Positions 54,979-63,126 of a DNA stretch of 64,000 bases are shown one piece after another. The first letter of the stretch is position 1. Every line of letters begins with the position of its first letter. The notes beneath the pieces are model-generated. The model was not told the origin of the DNA. It saw only the letters and a program-made list of their open reading frames with translations, and did no database searches. The stretch comes from Gimesia benthica (GTDB taxonomy: Bacteria; Planctomycetota; Planctomycetia; Planctomycetales; Planctomycetaceae). The position numbers and the translations under genes were made by a program. The stretch lies in the NCBI RefSeq assembly GCF_009720525.1, contig NZ_CP043930.1, positions 4,558,501-4,622,500 of the forward strand, in the 5' to 3' direction.

Positions 54979-57139
54979 GCTGGAGGTTCATCTGGATCTG
55001 GCGGAAGGTGGGGTTCTCTGGTTGAAGTTGGATCAACCGTTTGACCGAGTCCAGTGCCTGTTCCCACTTCTGCTGTTTCTCGTAAAGCAGAGTCAGCATC
55101 AACCGGAAGTCGGCGGACTGCGGTTCCAGTTCACAGGCCTTCTCCAGAGCTGAAGCCGCCTCATCCTCCCGACCCAGCAGGTAGTAGAGCAGGCCCACCC
55201 GGTACTGGAGCAGGGCATTGTCCGGAAGCAGTCGGGCATCGCGGGCCAGCAACTCAACCTCTTCCGATCTGAGTTCCTGCGCCTCTTGAGTGCGCCCCTG
55301 TTGTTCCAGTAACTGGGCCAGATTGGATCGGGCTCCCGCTACAGCAGGTGCCAGTTTGATGGCCAGGCGGAACTCGGCTTCCGCTTTCTTCAGGTCACCC
55401 TCGTTGGCATACAGGATCCCCAGGCTCATGTGAGAGCCCGACTGGTCACCATCGGTCAGCAGGTTATTCTTGTAATCTTTGAGTGCTCGCTCGAGTGCCT
55501 TCCGGTTCGAATCTGTGTTCGGCATGATGGGCAGCGAAGACAGAATCCGGGCGACTTCCGTCCGGACTCCACGCGAGTCGTCCGTCAGTCCTTCCGCGAG
55601 CAGCTTACCCACCCGGCTGGCCTCGGCTTCCGAACGCGGGTTCCAGCCTTCGAATCCACGCAGCGCCGCCATCCTGACCAGCTCTTCATTTGACTTCAGA
55701 GACCGCTCGACAACCTTGCGACTTTCGGGGGTATCGTAACGGGAGGCCAGCAGGGAGACAGCGGTTGCCCGAACAATGGGACCGACTTCTTTTTCCCGGG
55801 TCAACTTGATCAGCGCGCGTTCTGCATCCGGATTGCCAGCCTGACCTGCTGCCAGGATCTCACCATAGTGCGGGTCGTCGCGACGCTTGGGACCGTACCA
55901 TTCATCGACCTTCTTCGCAGCCCACTCCGGCGTCTCGTCCACTTTCGTATGACATTGGTTGCAGGCGTTCGGGGTTCCCAGTTTGACTGAAAGATCGGGG
56001 CGGGGAATTCTCAGGCTGTGATCCCGGCGAGGGTCGACTCCCATGTAGGTCTTGGTCGGCATGTGGCACTCCACGCAGGCGGCTCCTTTACTGTCAACCT
56101 TGTGGTGGTGATGACCGGGCACGTCATACTTGGCCTCGAGGTGGCACTGGGTGCAGAGTTTGTTTCCCTCGAATTTCAATTTCAATGAATGCGGGTTATG
56201 GCAGTCTGTGCAACGGACTCCCTTGCGATACATCTTGCTCTGGGTGAACGATCCGAAGACGTAGACTTCCTCATCGATCTGACCATCGGGATGGTAGAGG
56301 TGATCTTCCAGAAGGGAGAGAGCGTAATGATCATGGAAGCGGTCGAGGGGGGTATGACCGGGTGAGACATGCCGCCGATGAGAATGGCAGGGAGCACAAC
56401 TCTCCAGTTGCGCGGTCGCGTCTTCGCCTTTGAGTTTCGCCAGGCCATAGCCATAGCGACGATCCCAGAACAGCGAATGCGAGTTGGCCAGTTTCACGTG
56501 AATCGATCCGGGGCCATGGCAGGCTTCGCAGCTGACACGCATCTCGGAGAAGGAGTAATGATGGGTGTCGGTGGCGATGTCATAATTCTTGGCCCAGTTC
56601 GTGGTATGACATTCCGCGCACATGTGGTTCCAGTTCTGAGCGGAGCCGGTCCAGTGCAGGGGGTCTTCCGGACCAAAGGGTTCATCCGGGCTGGCGTAGT
56701 ACCACCGTTTGAGTTCTGTGTCCCAGGTTACCGGCAGGACCTGGATCTTGCCGCGTTCGAGTTCAGCCAGATACTGTTGCAGGGGATGCACGCCGATGAC
56801 GTACTTGACCTCAAAGCGGGACATCTCGCCATCAGGTCCCTGGGTGTTGACATAGTATTTGTCGCCCTCCCGGGACATCCGGGAAGTAATCCCAAAGTGT
56901 TCGAGCTCTGTGTTATCGAAGTCACCGAGAACGAATTCGGGAGTCGCAGGGTTCATCGCCAGATCGTGGTCAGATTCTTTCCACTCTTCTGCCTGTTGCT
57001 GATGACACTCGAAGCAGGTCTGACGACCGACGTAAGTTGCCTGTTCGCCTTCAGGCAGAGCGGTCCACCAGTCGATGGCCAGGCCAATCGAAGTGAGACA
57101 CAGGAAAATGATGACGCCATAGATCCATCGTTTTTTCAT
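54953..57139 (-). CDS. Octaheme cytochrome c with HEAT and TPR repeats
   Basis: A 728-residue protein anchored or exported by an N-terminal hydrophobic segment (residues 5-22). Eight CxxCH heme-binding motifs occur: CFECH (42-46), CAECH, CEACH, CAPCH, CTDCH, CTQCH, CVECH and CNQCH, all in the first 400 residues, in the manner of cytochrome c554-like multiheme proteins. A helical HEAT-like region follows ('VRATAVSLLASRYDTPESRKVV'), then at least three TPR units (about 580-715). It is likely a periplasmic electron-transfer or redox protein; its substrate cannot be read. Related proteins are frequent in planctomycetes. It ends convergently to parB. Confidence 0.88.
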   Translation of the reverse strand: MKKRWIYGVIIFLCLTSIGLAIDWWTALPEGEQATYVGRQTCFECHQQQAEEWKESDHDLAMNPATPEFVLGDFDNTELEHFGITSRMSREGDKYYVNTQGPDGEMSRFEVKYVIGVHPLQQYLAELERGKIQVLPVTWDTELKRWYYASPDEPFGPEDPLHWTGSAQNWNHMCAECHTTNWAKNYDIATDTHHYSFSEMRVSCEACHGPGSIHVKLANSHSLFWDRRYGYGLAKLKGEDATAQLESCAPCHSHRRHVSPGHTPLDRFHDHYALSLLEDHLYHPDGQIDEEVYVFGSFTQSKMYRKGVRCTDCHNPHSLKLKFEGNKLCTQCHLEAKYDVPGHHHHKVDSKGAACVECHMPTKTYMGVDPRRDHSLRIPRPDLSVKLGTPNACNQCHTKVDETPEWAAKKVDEWYGPKRRDDPHYGEILAAGQAGNPDAERALIKLTREKEVGPIVRATAVSLLASRYDTPESRKVVERSLKSNEELVRMAALRGFEGWNPRSEAEASRVGKLLAEGLTDDSRGVRTEVARILSSLPIMPNTDSNRKALERALKDYKNNLLTDGDQSGSHMSLGILYANEGDLKKAEAEFRLAIKLAPAVAGARSNLAQLLEQQGRTQEAQELRSEEVELLARDARLLPDNALLQYRVGLLYYLLGREDEAASALEKACELEPQSADFRLMLTLLYEKQQKWEQALDSVKRLIQLQPENPTFRQIQMNLQQKANPQGK

Positions 57140-57368
57140 CGCGTATGAGTTTCGTCAGTTTCTCTCAGGAAGTCAGTCGCAGGGGAAGGTCCAAATCAGA
57201 ACGGTCAAGGGAGAGAGCATGCAGACCGGAAGGAGAAGCATTCCGACTGTCGATGACACGCCCTTCTACCGATGATACCCTGCCCGCCAGACCGATTGCA
57301 ATGACTGTCGCCAGCCGGCGGGAAGATTGACTGAGACGTCCTGCCTGAGCAGCATCCGCGTGAGGAAA

Positions 57369-58766
57369 CTAAACCTCGTGGATGGATTCTTCGTGCTGCA
57401 GCTGATTAGGGGATCCCTGGTCCCCCTCATCATGAATCCGGATTTCAGTATCTTCGCTGCTCTTCAGCACGGGGAGAAAGCGACGTGCAATCCGGGCTCG
57501 GTAGGTAACTCGAGTGTCGTCGCTGGAATACTCCCGTGAGAGGATAAGCGAATGCTCTTCGAGTTGAGAGAGCAGTTTGCCATTTCCGACGGGGGTTTCG
57601 ATTTCGACGATGACATAACCGGAAGCCAGCCGATCAATGACTGCCTGGGAGAGACGATCCAGCCCTTCACCGGATACCGCGCTGACGGTGATTGCATTCT
57701 CGTATTTCAGCCGGAGGACATCGAGCTTGGAGCGGTCTTCCACCTTATCGCTTTTGTTGAATACCAGCAGTGCGTTCGAGTAGTCGATGCCGATTTCCTC
57801 AAGCACACTGTTAACGGTTTTGATGTGATGCTCCACTTCCGGATTGCTGCTGTCAACCACATGCAACAGCAGGTCTGCCTGCCGTGCTTCTTCCAGAGTT
57901 GACTTGAATGAGGCCACCAGATGGTGAGGCAGGTTGCGGACGAATCCAACCGTGTCACTCAGCAGGATCTCTCCCCAGTGCGGAAGCTCCCAGCGTCGCG
58001 TACGGGTATCCAGCGTGGCGAACAGCTGGTCCGCGATGTAGACGTCCGCGCCGGTGAGTGCATTCATCAGCGTACTTTTTCCCGCGTTGGTATATCCAAC
58101 CAGCGAGACCGTGAGTTGCTGGAATCGATTGGAAACAGTGCGCTCGCGACGCTTTTCAACTTCGGACAGTTTACGCTTCAATTCAGCGACGCGTTTATCC
58201 AGCAGTCGACGGTCTGTTTCCAGCTGCTTTTCACCAGGACCACGGCCAGCACCCACACCCCCTTCGATACGCTCAAGGTGGGTCCACAAGCGTTTCAGAC
58301 GGGGACGGAAATAGAGCAGCTGCGCCAGCTCGACTTGCAGTTTCGCCTCATAGGTTTTGGCGTGGGTCGCGAAAATATCGAGGATCAATTCGCTACGGTC
58401 CACGATGATCGTACCGGTCTCTTCTTCAATATTCCGTCCCTGGGAAGGGGACAGATTGTTATCGAAGATGATCAACTCGGCATCAACGGGTTTGACCATT
58501 GATTTCAGCTCGGCCAGTTTTCCTTTACCGAGGCAGGTTGCCGGATGAGGATTTTCGCGGCTCTGTACCAGGGTGCCTACAACCTTCACACCCGCCGTTT
58601 CGACCAGCCCCTTTAATTCATCCAGGGCCTGTTCTTTATTGATATGATTCGAAGGCGAGATAACCGAAACCAGGATGGCTCGTTTCGCTTTGACTTGTAG
58701 TTCTTCTCGTTTAGGATCCGCCAAGGAGTTTCCACTTTCTATATTCGTTGAGGATGGAGCGTTCAT
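57369..58766 (-). CDS. hflX: GTPase HflX
   Basis: A 465-residue ribosome-associated GTPase that splits stalled or stressed ribosomes. The N-terminal domain has 'NPHPATCLGKGKLAEL' (72-87) and 'GAGRGPGEKQLETDRR' (172-187), the HflX signatures, followed by a coiled coil. The G domain has G1 'GYTNAGKST' (224-232), G3 'DTVG' (271-274), and G4 'NKSD'. The last 40 residues extend beyond the usual end and are charged, with His/Glu-rich 'QLQHEESIHEV'. It is the first gene upstream of the cytochrome gene on the same strand, about 230 bases away. Confidence 0.94.
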   Translation of the reverse strand: MNAPSSTNIESGNSLADPKREELQVKAKRAILVSVISPSNHINKEQALDELKGLVETAGVKVVGTLVQSRENPHPATCLGKGKLAELKSMVKPVDAELIIFDNNLSPSQGRNIEEETGTIIVDRSELILDIFATHAKTYEAKLQVELAQLLYFRPRLKRLWTHLERIEGGVGAGRGPGEKQLETDRRLLDKRVAELKRKLSEVEKRRERTVSNRFQQLTVSLVGYTNAGKSTLMNALTGADVYIADQLFATLDTRTRRWELPHWGEILLSDTVGFVRNLPHHLVASFKSTLEEARQADLLLHVVDSSNPEVEHHIKTVNSVLEEIGIDYSNALLVFNKSDKVEDRSKLDVLRLKYENAITVSAVSGEGLDRLSQAVIDRLASGYVIVEIETPVGNGKLLSQLEEHSLILSREYSSDDTRVTYRARIARRFLPVLKSSEDTEIRIHDEGDQGSPNQLQHEESIHEV

Positions 58767-58970
58767 TTGGGGTTGGGCTTTCTCAGCTTTGGATTTCTCC
58801 AGAGTTGAAAGCCTCCCCTCTCCTACTCTCTATTTTAACAGGTTGCCCATGAGAGAATAGGCTCATTGTGACGGACTGACACCATTTCTGGATTCCATGT
58901 TCAGAAAGTCGTTGACTTTTCCTGGCACTTTTCTAGCTGCAAACAGATCAATAAACGCTTGTGTGAATGT

Positions 58971-60872
58971 TCAGTATGGCTTTTTCATGAGCACGACATC
59001 CAGAGCATCCGCGCGGGTACACTGTTCCCAGTATTGTTTGAAATCCAGATACTGCTCCTCACGGACGATGCCTCCCAAATGGTCTACCTGGCGGTGGCAG
59101 ATGAGGTGAGAATCTTCCTCATAGATGGAGGTTTCGTAGCGGCCCCATTCGCATTCAAATCGTTGTTCATAAGGCAGTCCATAACCATGATAACCAGGGG
59201 GGAGTTCGATCCTGTGCTGGTCGGAGAAGCGAATTGGCCAGGGGGCTTGCAGAGCCGAGTTGCGTTTCTGCACGTTGACGAGAGCCACCGTATGCATCGC
59301 CCCGATCCAGGGAACCCGGAACAGAATGATGTCTTCAATTTTGCGCGCCCACTGATCGAGTGTCATTTTGCAGGAGTAGGTGACAGGTTGCGAGAGATCT
59401 GTCAGGTTGTGAAACAGAGGAGCATCGATGCGGGCTCCCGTCAGAGAAGACGCAAGTTCCCGTTCCAGAGTCAGGCTCTGGTATTCTTCGTTGCGGTTGA
59501 TGTAGCGAAGACGAAATTCCATGGCGGTGTCACCTGTCGTTGAGACATTGGTGCCGAACTCATAGCTGCAGTCTTCGGACAGTTTCCCCTCGCATTGCCG
59601 ATGTACCTGATGAGATTCGGGACCGCCGCAGGGAATGGTGGCCAGTTCTCCCGCTGGAAGATTCAACAACAGTGCCTGCATGCCCTGGTCATTATAAGGC
59701 AGATCTTTGAAAGTCATCGGGCCGCCTGCCGGATCGAGCCAGAGCCTGACTCCCTGCTCATCGGTAACGCAGACAATCGCATGATCGAAGCGAGCTCCAG
59801 GCAGAAAGGGGATTGTTCCATTCGCGCGCGTCAGCAGAACTGCGACTTCGGCTTCAATTCCCTGGTGCCTGAGCAGGGAGACGAGTAACGACGATTTGTC
59901 TTTGCAGTCTCCGCGCATATCCTCCAGCATCGAACCGACCTCCCTGGTTTTTTCCAAAGCCAGTTCGTTGGGATGTCTGCCATAACGGACATCGTCAGAG
60001 GCATACTTATAAAGGGAGTAAATTTTATCCTCAGTAGAATCTGATTCACGCGTCAGATCCTCCGATAGTTTTTGAATCTGTACCGGGATTTTAGATGGCG
60101 GCTCGAGGTCCTGCCGATAGAACTTCGCGATCGGTTCCCAGTTGGTCAGTGTGGTAAAGTCGACCCAGGGTATGACGTCTCGCGGGTGAGGCGTGGCGTC
60201 GTCAGTTTCATATCCAGGCAACGCCTGCAGATCCCATTGATAGACTTGATAGGTTCCCTGTTTCCAAGAGCTTGGGTCCTGGTCGGTCTGATGTAATTCA
60301 TACTGCAGCTCAAAGGGTTCCGCGACGGCAATCGTGCAGCGCAGTCTTTGACAGGGAATCGAATACCGCAGGTACTCCTGGCCCCACATGCAGGCTGAGA
60401 TCCGGTCTGGGGTGAAGAAGTCCTGTTGCTCTTCCAACTCGACAGTCACTCCGGGACGCAGAGGATAAAATTGAACGGCGATCTGTCCGTACGGTTGAAC
60501 CACCTTGCGGGCTTTTCTCTGACTGCCATCGGGCAGGTATACTTTCGCGGTCTGAATTTTATGCAGCGCTGTCTGGCGATCATAAAAACGAAAGACTTCG
60601 TCCCATTGAGACAACGATTCGTTGGCGTGCAGGCTGGCGATGTGATGCGCTCTGCGGGTGATGGTTCCATCACGATGTAGAACGGCGACCAGGTCTGAGA
60701 GTAAGATGACCTCACCCCAGTGTTGGAGTTCGCCATCAATGGCTGAATCAGGAATGACATCCGCATACGAAATACGGGGAGCAAATGGCAGGACGTTGCG
60801 CGCCAGTTTAAACCGGGTCCGCCATAATTTGCGCCTGGGTTTGACAGAGGTCACGTTGGGGGAGCTGTTCAA
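58971..60872 (-). CDS. Transglutaminase-like DUF3857 protein
   Basis: A 633-residue protein. Residues about 35-260 match the DUF3857 beta-rich domain ('VAVLHRDGTITRRAHHI'). A transglutaminase-like core follows with the thiol-protease-type triad: Cys in 'MRGDCKDKSSLLVSLLR', His in 'RFDHAIVCV' and Asp in 'LWLDPAGG'. The C-terminal part is another beta-rich DUF3858-like region. Such proteins usually carry a signal peptide, but the first 40 residues here are basic ('KPRRKLWRTRFKLARN') without a clear hydrophobic core. Substrate unknown. It ends within about 200 bases of hflX. Confidence 0.85.
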   Translation of the reverse strand: MNSSPNVTSVKPRRKLWRTRFKLARNVLPFAPRISYADVIPDSAIDGELQHWGEVILLSDLVAVLHRDGTITRRAHHIASLHANESLSQWDEVFRFYDRQTALHKIQTAKVYLPDGSQRKARKVVQPYGQIAVQFYPLRPGVTVELEEQQDFFTPDRISACMWGQEYLRYSIPCQRLRCTIAVAEPFELQYELHQTDQDPSSWKQGTYQVYQWDLQALPGYETDDATPHPRDVIPWVDFTTLTNWEPIAKFYRQDLEPPSKIPVQIQKLSEDLTRESDSTEDKIYSLYKYASDDVRYGRHPNELALEKTREVGSMLEDMRGDCKDKSSLLVSLLRHQGIEAEVAVLLTRANGTIPFLPGARFDHAIVCVTDEQGVRLWLDPAGGPMTFKDLPYNDQGMQALLLNLPAGELATIPCGGPESHQVHRQCEGKLSEDCSYEFGTNVSTTGDTAMEFRLRYINRNEEYQSLTLERELASSLTGARIDAPLFHNLTDLSQPVTYSCKMTLDQWARKIEDIILFRVPWIGAMHTVALVNVQKRNSALQAPWPIRFSDQHRIELPPGYHGYGLPYEQRFECEWGRYETSIYEEDSHLICHRQVDHLGGIVREEQYLDFKQYWEQCTRADALDVVLMKKPY

Positions 60873-61056
60873 TGCCGGCTTGCTTTCAGACTGCAGAGTT
60901 GGGGCAAACGTTCTGGCTAACTATTGTAACGTTAACTGCAGGCAGTGAAACAGCATATGTGACGCAAATGTGTACAAATGAATATTTTGTTTGTGGGAAT
61001 GAATCCAGGCGAGATTCTGTTGAGAAAGAGGCGAGAAATACTCGGGGGGGAAATAG

Positions 61057-61087
61057 AAGAAGCGATCGAAATAACCGATCGCTTCTT
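61057..61087 (-). terminator. Hairpin terminator after the H1-like gene
   Basis: A perfect 12-base stem (AAGAAGCGATCG, 61057-61068 with 61076-61087) lies 44 bases beyond the stop of the minus-strand H1-like gene. The minus strand continues with a pyrimidine-rich tract rather than a pure T run. Confidence 0.7.
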
Positions 61088-61130
61088 ACTCGTTATGGCT
61101 TGTTGTTTCCAGCAGCTAAGTGCAGAAGAA

Positions 61131-61370
61131 TTACTTCTTCTTTTTAGCGGCTTTTTTCTTTGGAGCAGCTTTCTTAACTGCTTTTTTCTTTGCAGCTGCC
61201 TTTTTCTTTGGGGCGGCTTTCTTTTTAGCAGCAGCTTTTTTCTTTGGAGCAGCTTTCTTCTTAGGAGCAGCTTTCTTCACTGCTTTCTTTTTAGGGGCTG
61301 CTTTTTTCTTTGGTGCAGCTTTCTTTACTGCTTTCTTAGGTGCTGCTTTCTTTGCCTTTTTCTTTGCCAC
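61131..61370 (-). CDS. Histone-H1-like lysine/alanine/proline repeat protein
   Basis: A 79-residue highly basic protein, almost entirely 'KKAAPKKK' and 'KKAAAKKK' blocks. It resembles the C-terminal tail of eukaryotic histone H1 and bacterial H1-like proteins, so it probably binds and condenses DNA. I start it at the GTG at 61370 because a perfect AAAGGAGG lies seven bases upstream; the frame remains open further but that part is unlike the rest. The plus strand here is strongly pyrimidine-rich. The repeat structure makes length changes likely, and exact unit count may differ between strains. Confidence 0.88.
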   Translation of the reverse strand: MAKKKAKKAAPKKAVKKAAPKKKAAPKKKAVKKAAPKKKAAPKKKAAAKKKAAPKKKAAAKKKAVKKAAPKKKAAKKKK

Positions 61371-61926
61371 CGCAAATCCTCCTTTGAGAGTTAAACGAGG
61401 GCTGCCTTGCCGCTGGCTCCGGGCTATAAGTCGGCAAAGGTCTGCCACAACGAATAAGAAGTGAGTCTGTCAACCTTGACAAACTCCGATGTTCATCCCC
61501 TTGATTGGTGTGTGTAAATTCAATCAAAACACATTTTTAATTGACACTCATTACACGCTAAGGACTTACATCTAATTATTGGGCATCATCGTAAATATTT
61601 CGTAAAATTCTGCAAGCCAATTCTGATATGAAAAGCCTTTTTCCAGCTTGTTGTAAACTGCGGTGAGCTTAGCGTTTAAAAACGAATCGCTGAAAAATAG
61701 AAACGGGATGAGTCGTGTTTTACAAGCTTGATAAAAAACAAGAGATCGATTTCGCTCTATTATTATAGGCTGAAACCGATCTCTTCTGTTTTTTGTTTCT
61801 CAGTTGACATGCTTAAACTGCATGTTTATGGAGTCTCGTTTGTCAGGCAAAACAACGCAAAAAAAGGGCCGGAAATATTTTCACGTTTTCAAAAAAATTT
61901 TTGCCCGATCGCTTGTTTTGAGTCTC
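61371..61926. other. AT-rich intergenic region between the H1-like and isomerase genes
   Basis: About 555 bases with no gene. It contains the ribosome binding site of the H1-like gene (61381-61386), the inverted repeat TGTCAA-CC-TTGACA (61468-61481), and a bidirectional terminator (listed separately). The high AT content around 61500-61900 stands out from the surrounding DNA. Confidence 0.5.
61733..61794. terminator. Bidirectional terminator
   Basis: AGAGATCGATTTC (61741-61753) pairs with GAAACCGATCTCT (61772-61784) with one mismatch. It is flanked by AAAAAA on the left and TTTTTT on the right, so it can work on either strand; it most likely ends the minus-strand isomerase gene. Confidence 0.75.
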
Positions 61927-62748
61927 TCAGACGCTTTCCCAGACCTCTTTCATGTAACGAAAACTTTCGCGCGCGATGTGTTCGCTGCCCGGTTTGTAGT
62001 CGAACACTTCAACTGAAATCCATCCTGAGTACTTCGTTTCTTTCAGCGCTTTGAAAATCGGATGGTAGTCGGTCTCTCCCATTCCAGGTCCGAGCAGGTT
62101 GGTGTCATTCACATGGAAGTGACCCGTCCGCGAAGCGTACTTGTGAATCAGTTCCGGAATGGATTCTGTTTCAGCGCCGGCCATGGCTTTGACATCCTGA
62201 TGCAGAACAAAGTTGTCCGCGCCGACCATGTCGATTAACTCGATGGCTTCCGCGCAGGTATTCACGAAATCCGTTTCTTTGGTCGTCAGCGGTTCCATGC
62301 AGATGCGAACTCCGCGCTCGCCGATCGCCGGCAGACAGTTGCGGAAAACTTCCGCTGCATTTTGATAAGCCTGTTCGCGCGACATGCCTTCTTCGATGTT
62401 GCGCTGGAATGGAGAACCAAAGACCATCAGGTCTCCGCCCAGATCGGCACAAAGGTTCCCTAACTCAACCAGGTAAGCGGCAGTATTTTTGCGAACTTCG
62501 GAGTCAGCAGTGGTCAGATGCAGACCTTCAGTTTTTGCTAGAAGCCAGTGCAGTCCAAAGATTTGGAGCCCGCGGTCCTCAGCTGTTTTTTTGAGGGAGG
62601 CCCGCTCTTCTTGAGTAATTTTTGATGGATGATCGGCAAAAGCAAAAGGTGCCAGCTCGATGCCCGTATAACCAATCTCCGCGATCAGATCGCATTGTTT
62701 TTCCCACTCCCAGTCGACAAACATTTCCTGACAAATGGCAAACTTCAT
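61927..62748 (-). CDS. Sugar phosphate isomerase/epimerase (xylose-isomerase-like TIM barrel)
   Basis: A 273-residue AP-endonuclease-2-superfamily TIM barrel. Metal-binding residues appear in order: Glu in 'RICMEPLTT', Asp in 'VLHQDVKAM', His in 'GHFHVNDTN' and Glu in 'SVEVFDYKP', the pattern of hydroxypyruvate isomerase and sugar/inositol epimerases. The reaction is probably keto-sugar isomerisation or epimerisation; substrate unknown. No signal peptide. It is divergent from the cysteine-rich protein gene. Confidence 0.88.
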   Translation of the reverse strand: MKFAICQEMFVDWEWEKQCDLIAEIGYTGIELAPFAFADHPSKITQEERASLKKTAEDRGLQIFGLHWLLAKTEGLHLTTADSEVRKNTAAYLVELGNLCADLGGDLMVFGSPFQRNIEEGMSREQAYQNAAEVFRNCLPAIGERGVRICMEPLTTKETDFVNTCAEAIELIDMVGADNFVLHQDVKAMAGAETESIPELIHKYASRTGHFHVNDTNLLGPGMGETDYHPIFKALKETKYSGWISVEVFDYKPGSEHIARESFRYMKEVWESV

Positions 62749-63126
62749 GTAAATCTCTCACTTTATCTGTTGAACTAATGATGAAACGACGCGTCCGGTC
62801 TGTTGAGGATAACAGGCTGTCTCGCATTCATCGAGTCTATAAAGACTGTCTTCGATCACTTTTAAAGATTGTCAGGAGAAGATTTAGGTCATTTTTCTCA
62901 CCAGGGATCTTCGCCTTAGAGTCACTGAAGGGATGTAACGTATCGTGACGGGTATCGATTGTAGTGATCGAATGGTTTATCGTGACTCAGTAGAAGAGGT
63001 TGTGCAGTAAGTTGCGGAGAAGTGGAGGTCTCAGTGAAGGGGGGCTGTTTCAGTTGACGAAGTAGATTCTAACTGTTTCCAGATTTCAATTTTGTTTGCT
63101 GAAATTACAAATAGAGGAATAGACCA
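62749..63126. other. Divergent spacer before the cysteine-rich protein gene
   Basis: About 380 bases without a gene. A nine-base direct repeat TATCGTGAC occurs at 62941-62949 and 62978-62986, possibly a regulatory site. A good AGAGGAA binding site (63113-63119) precedes the downstream ATG. Confidence 0.45.

Noticed and set aside
56494-56511. A further parS-like sequence (TTTCACGTGAA) in the cytochrome gene
   Set aside because: Only the left half and centre match; several mismatches in the right arm make it compatible with chance.
61131-61370. The pyrimidine-rich repeats as a CRISPR or satellite array
   Set aside because: The repeats keep a reading frame with a strong start signal and have no spacers; they are coding low-complexity sequence.
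61131-61448. An upstream extension of the H1-like protein by 26 residues
   Set aside because: The extension is unlike the Lys/Ala/Pro core, and a perfect Shine-Dalgarno sequence precedes the internal GTG at 61370.
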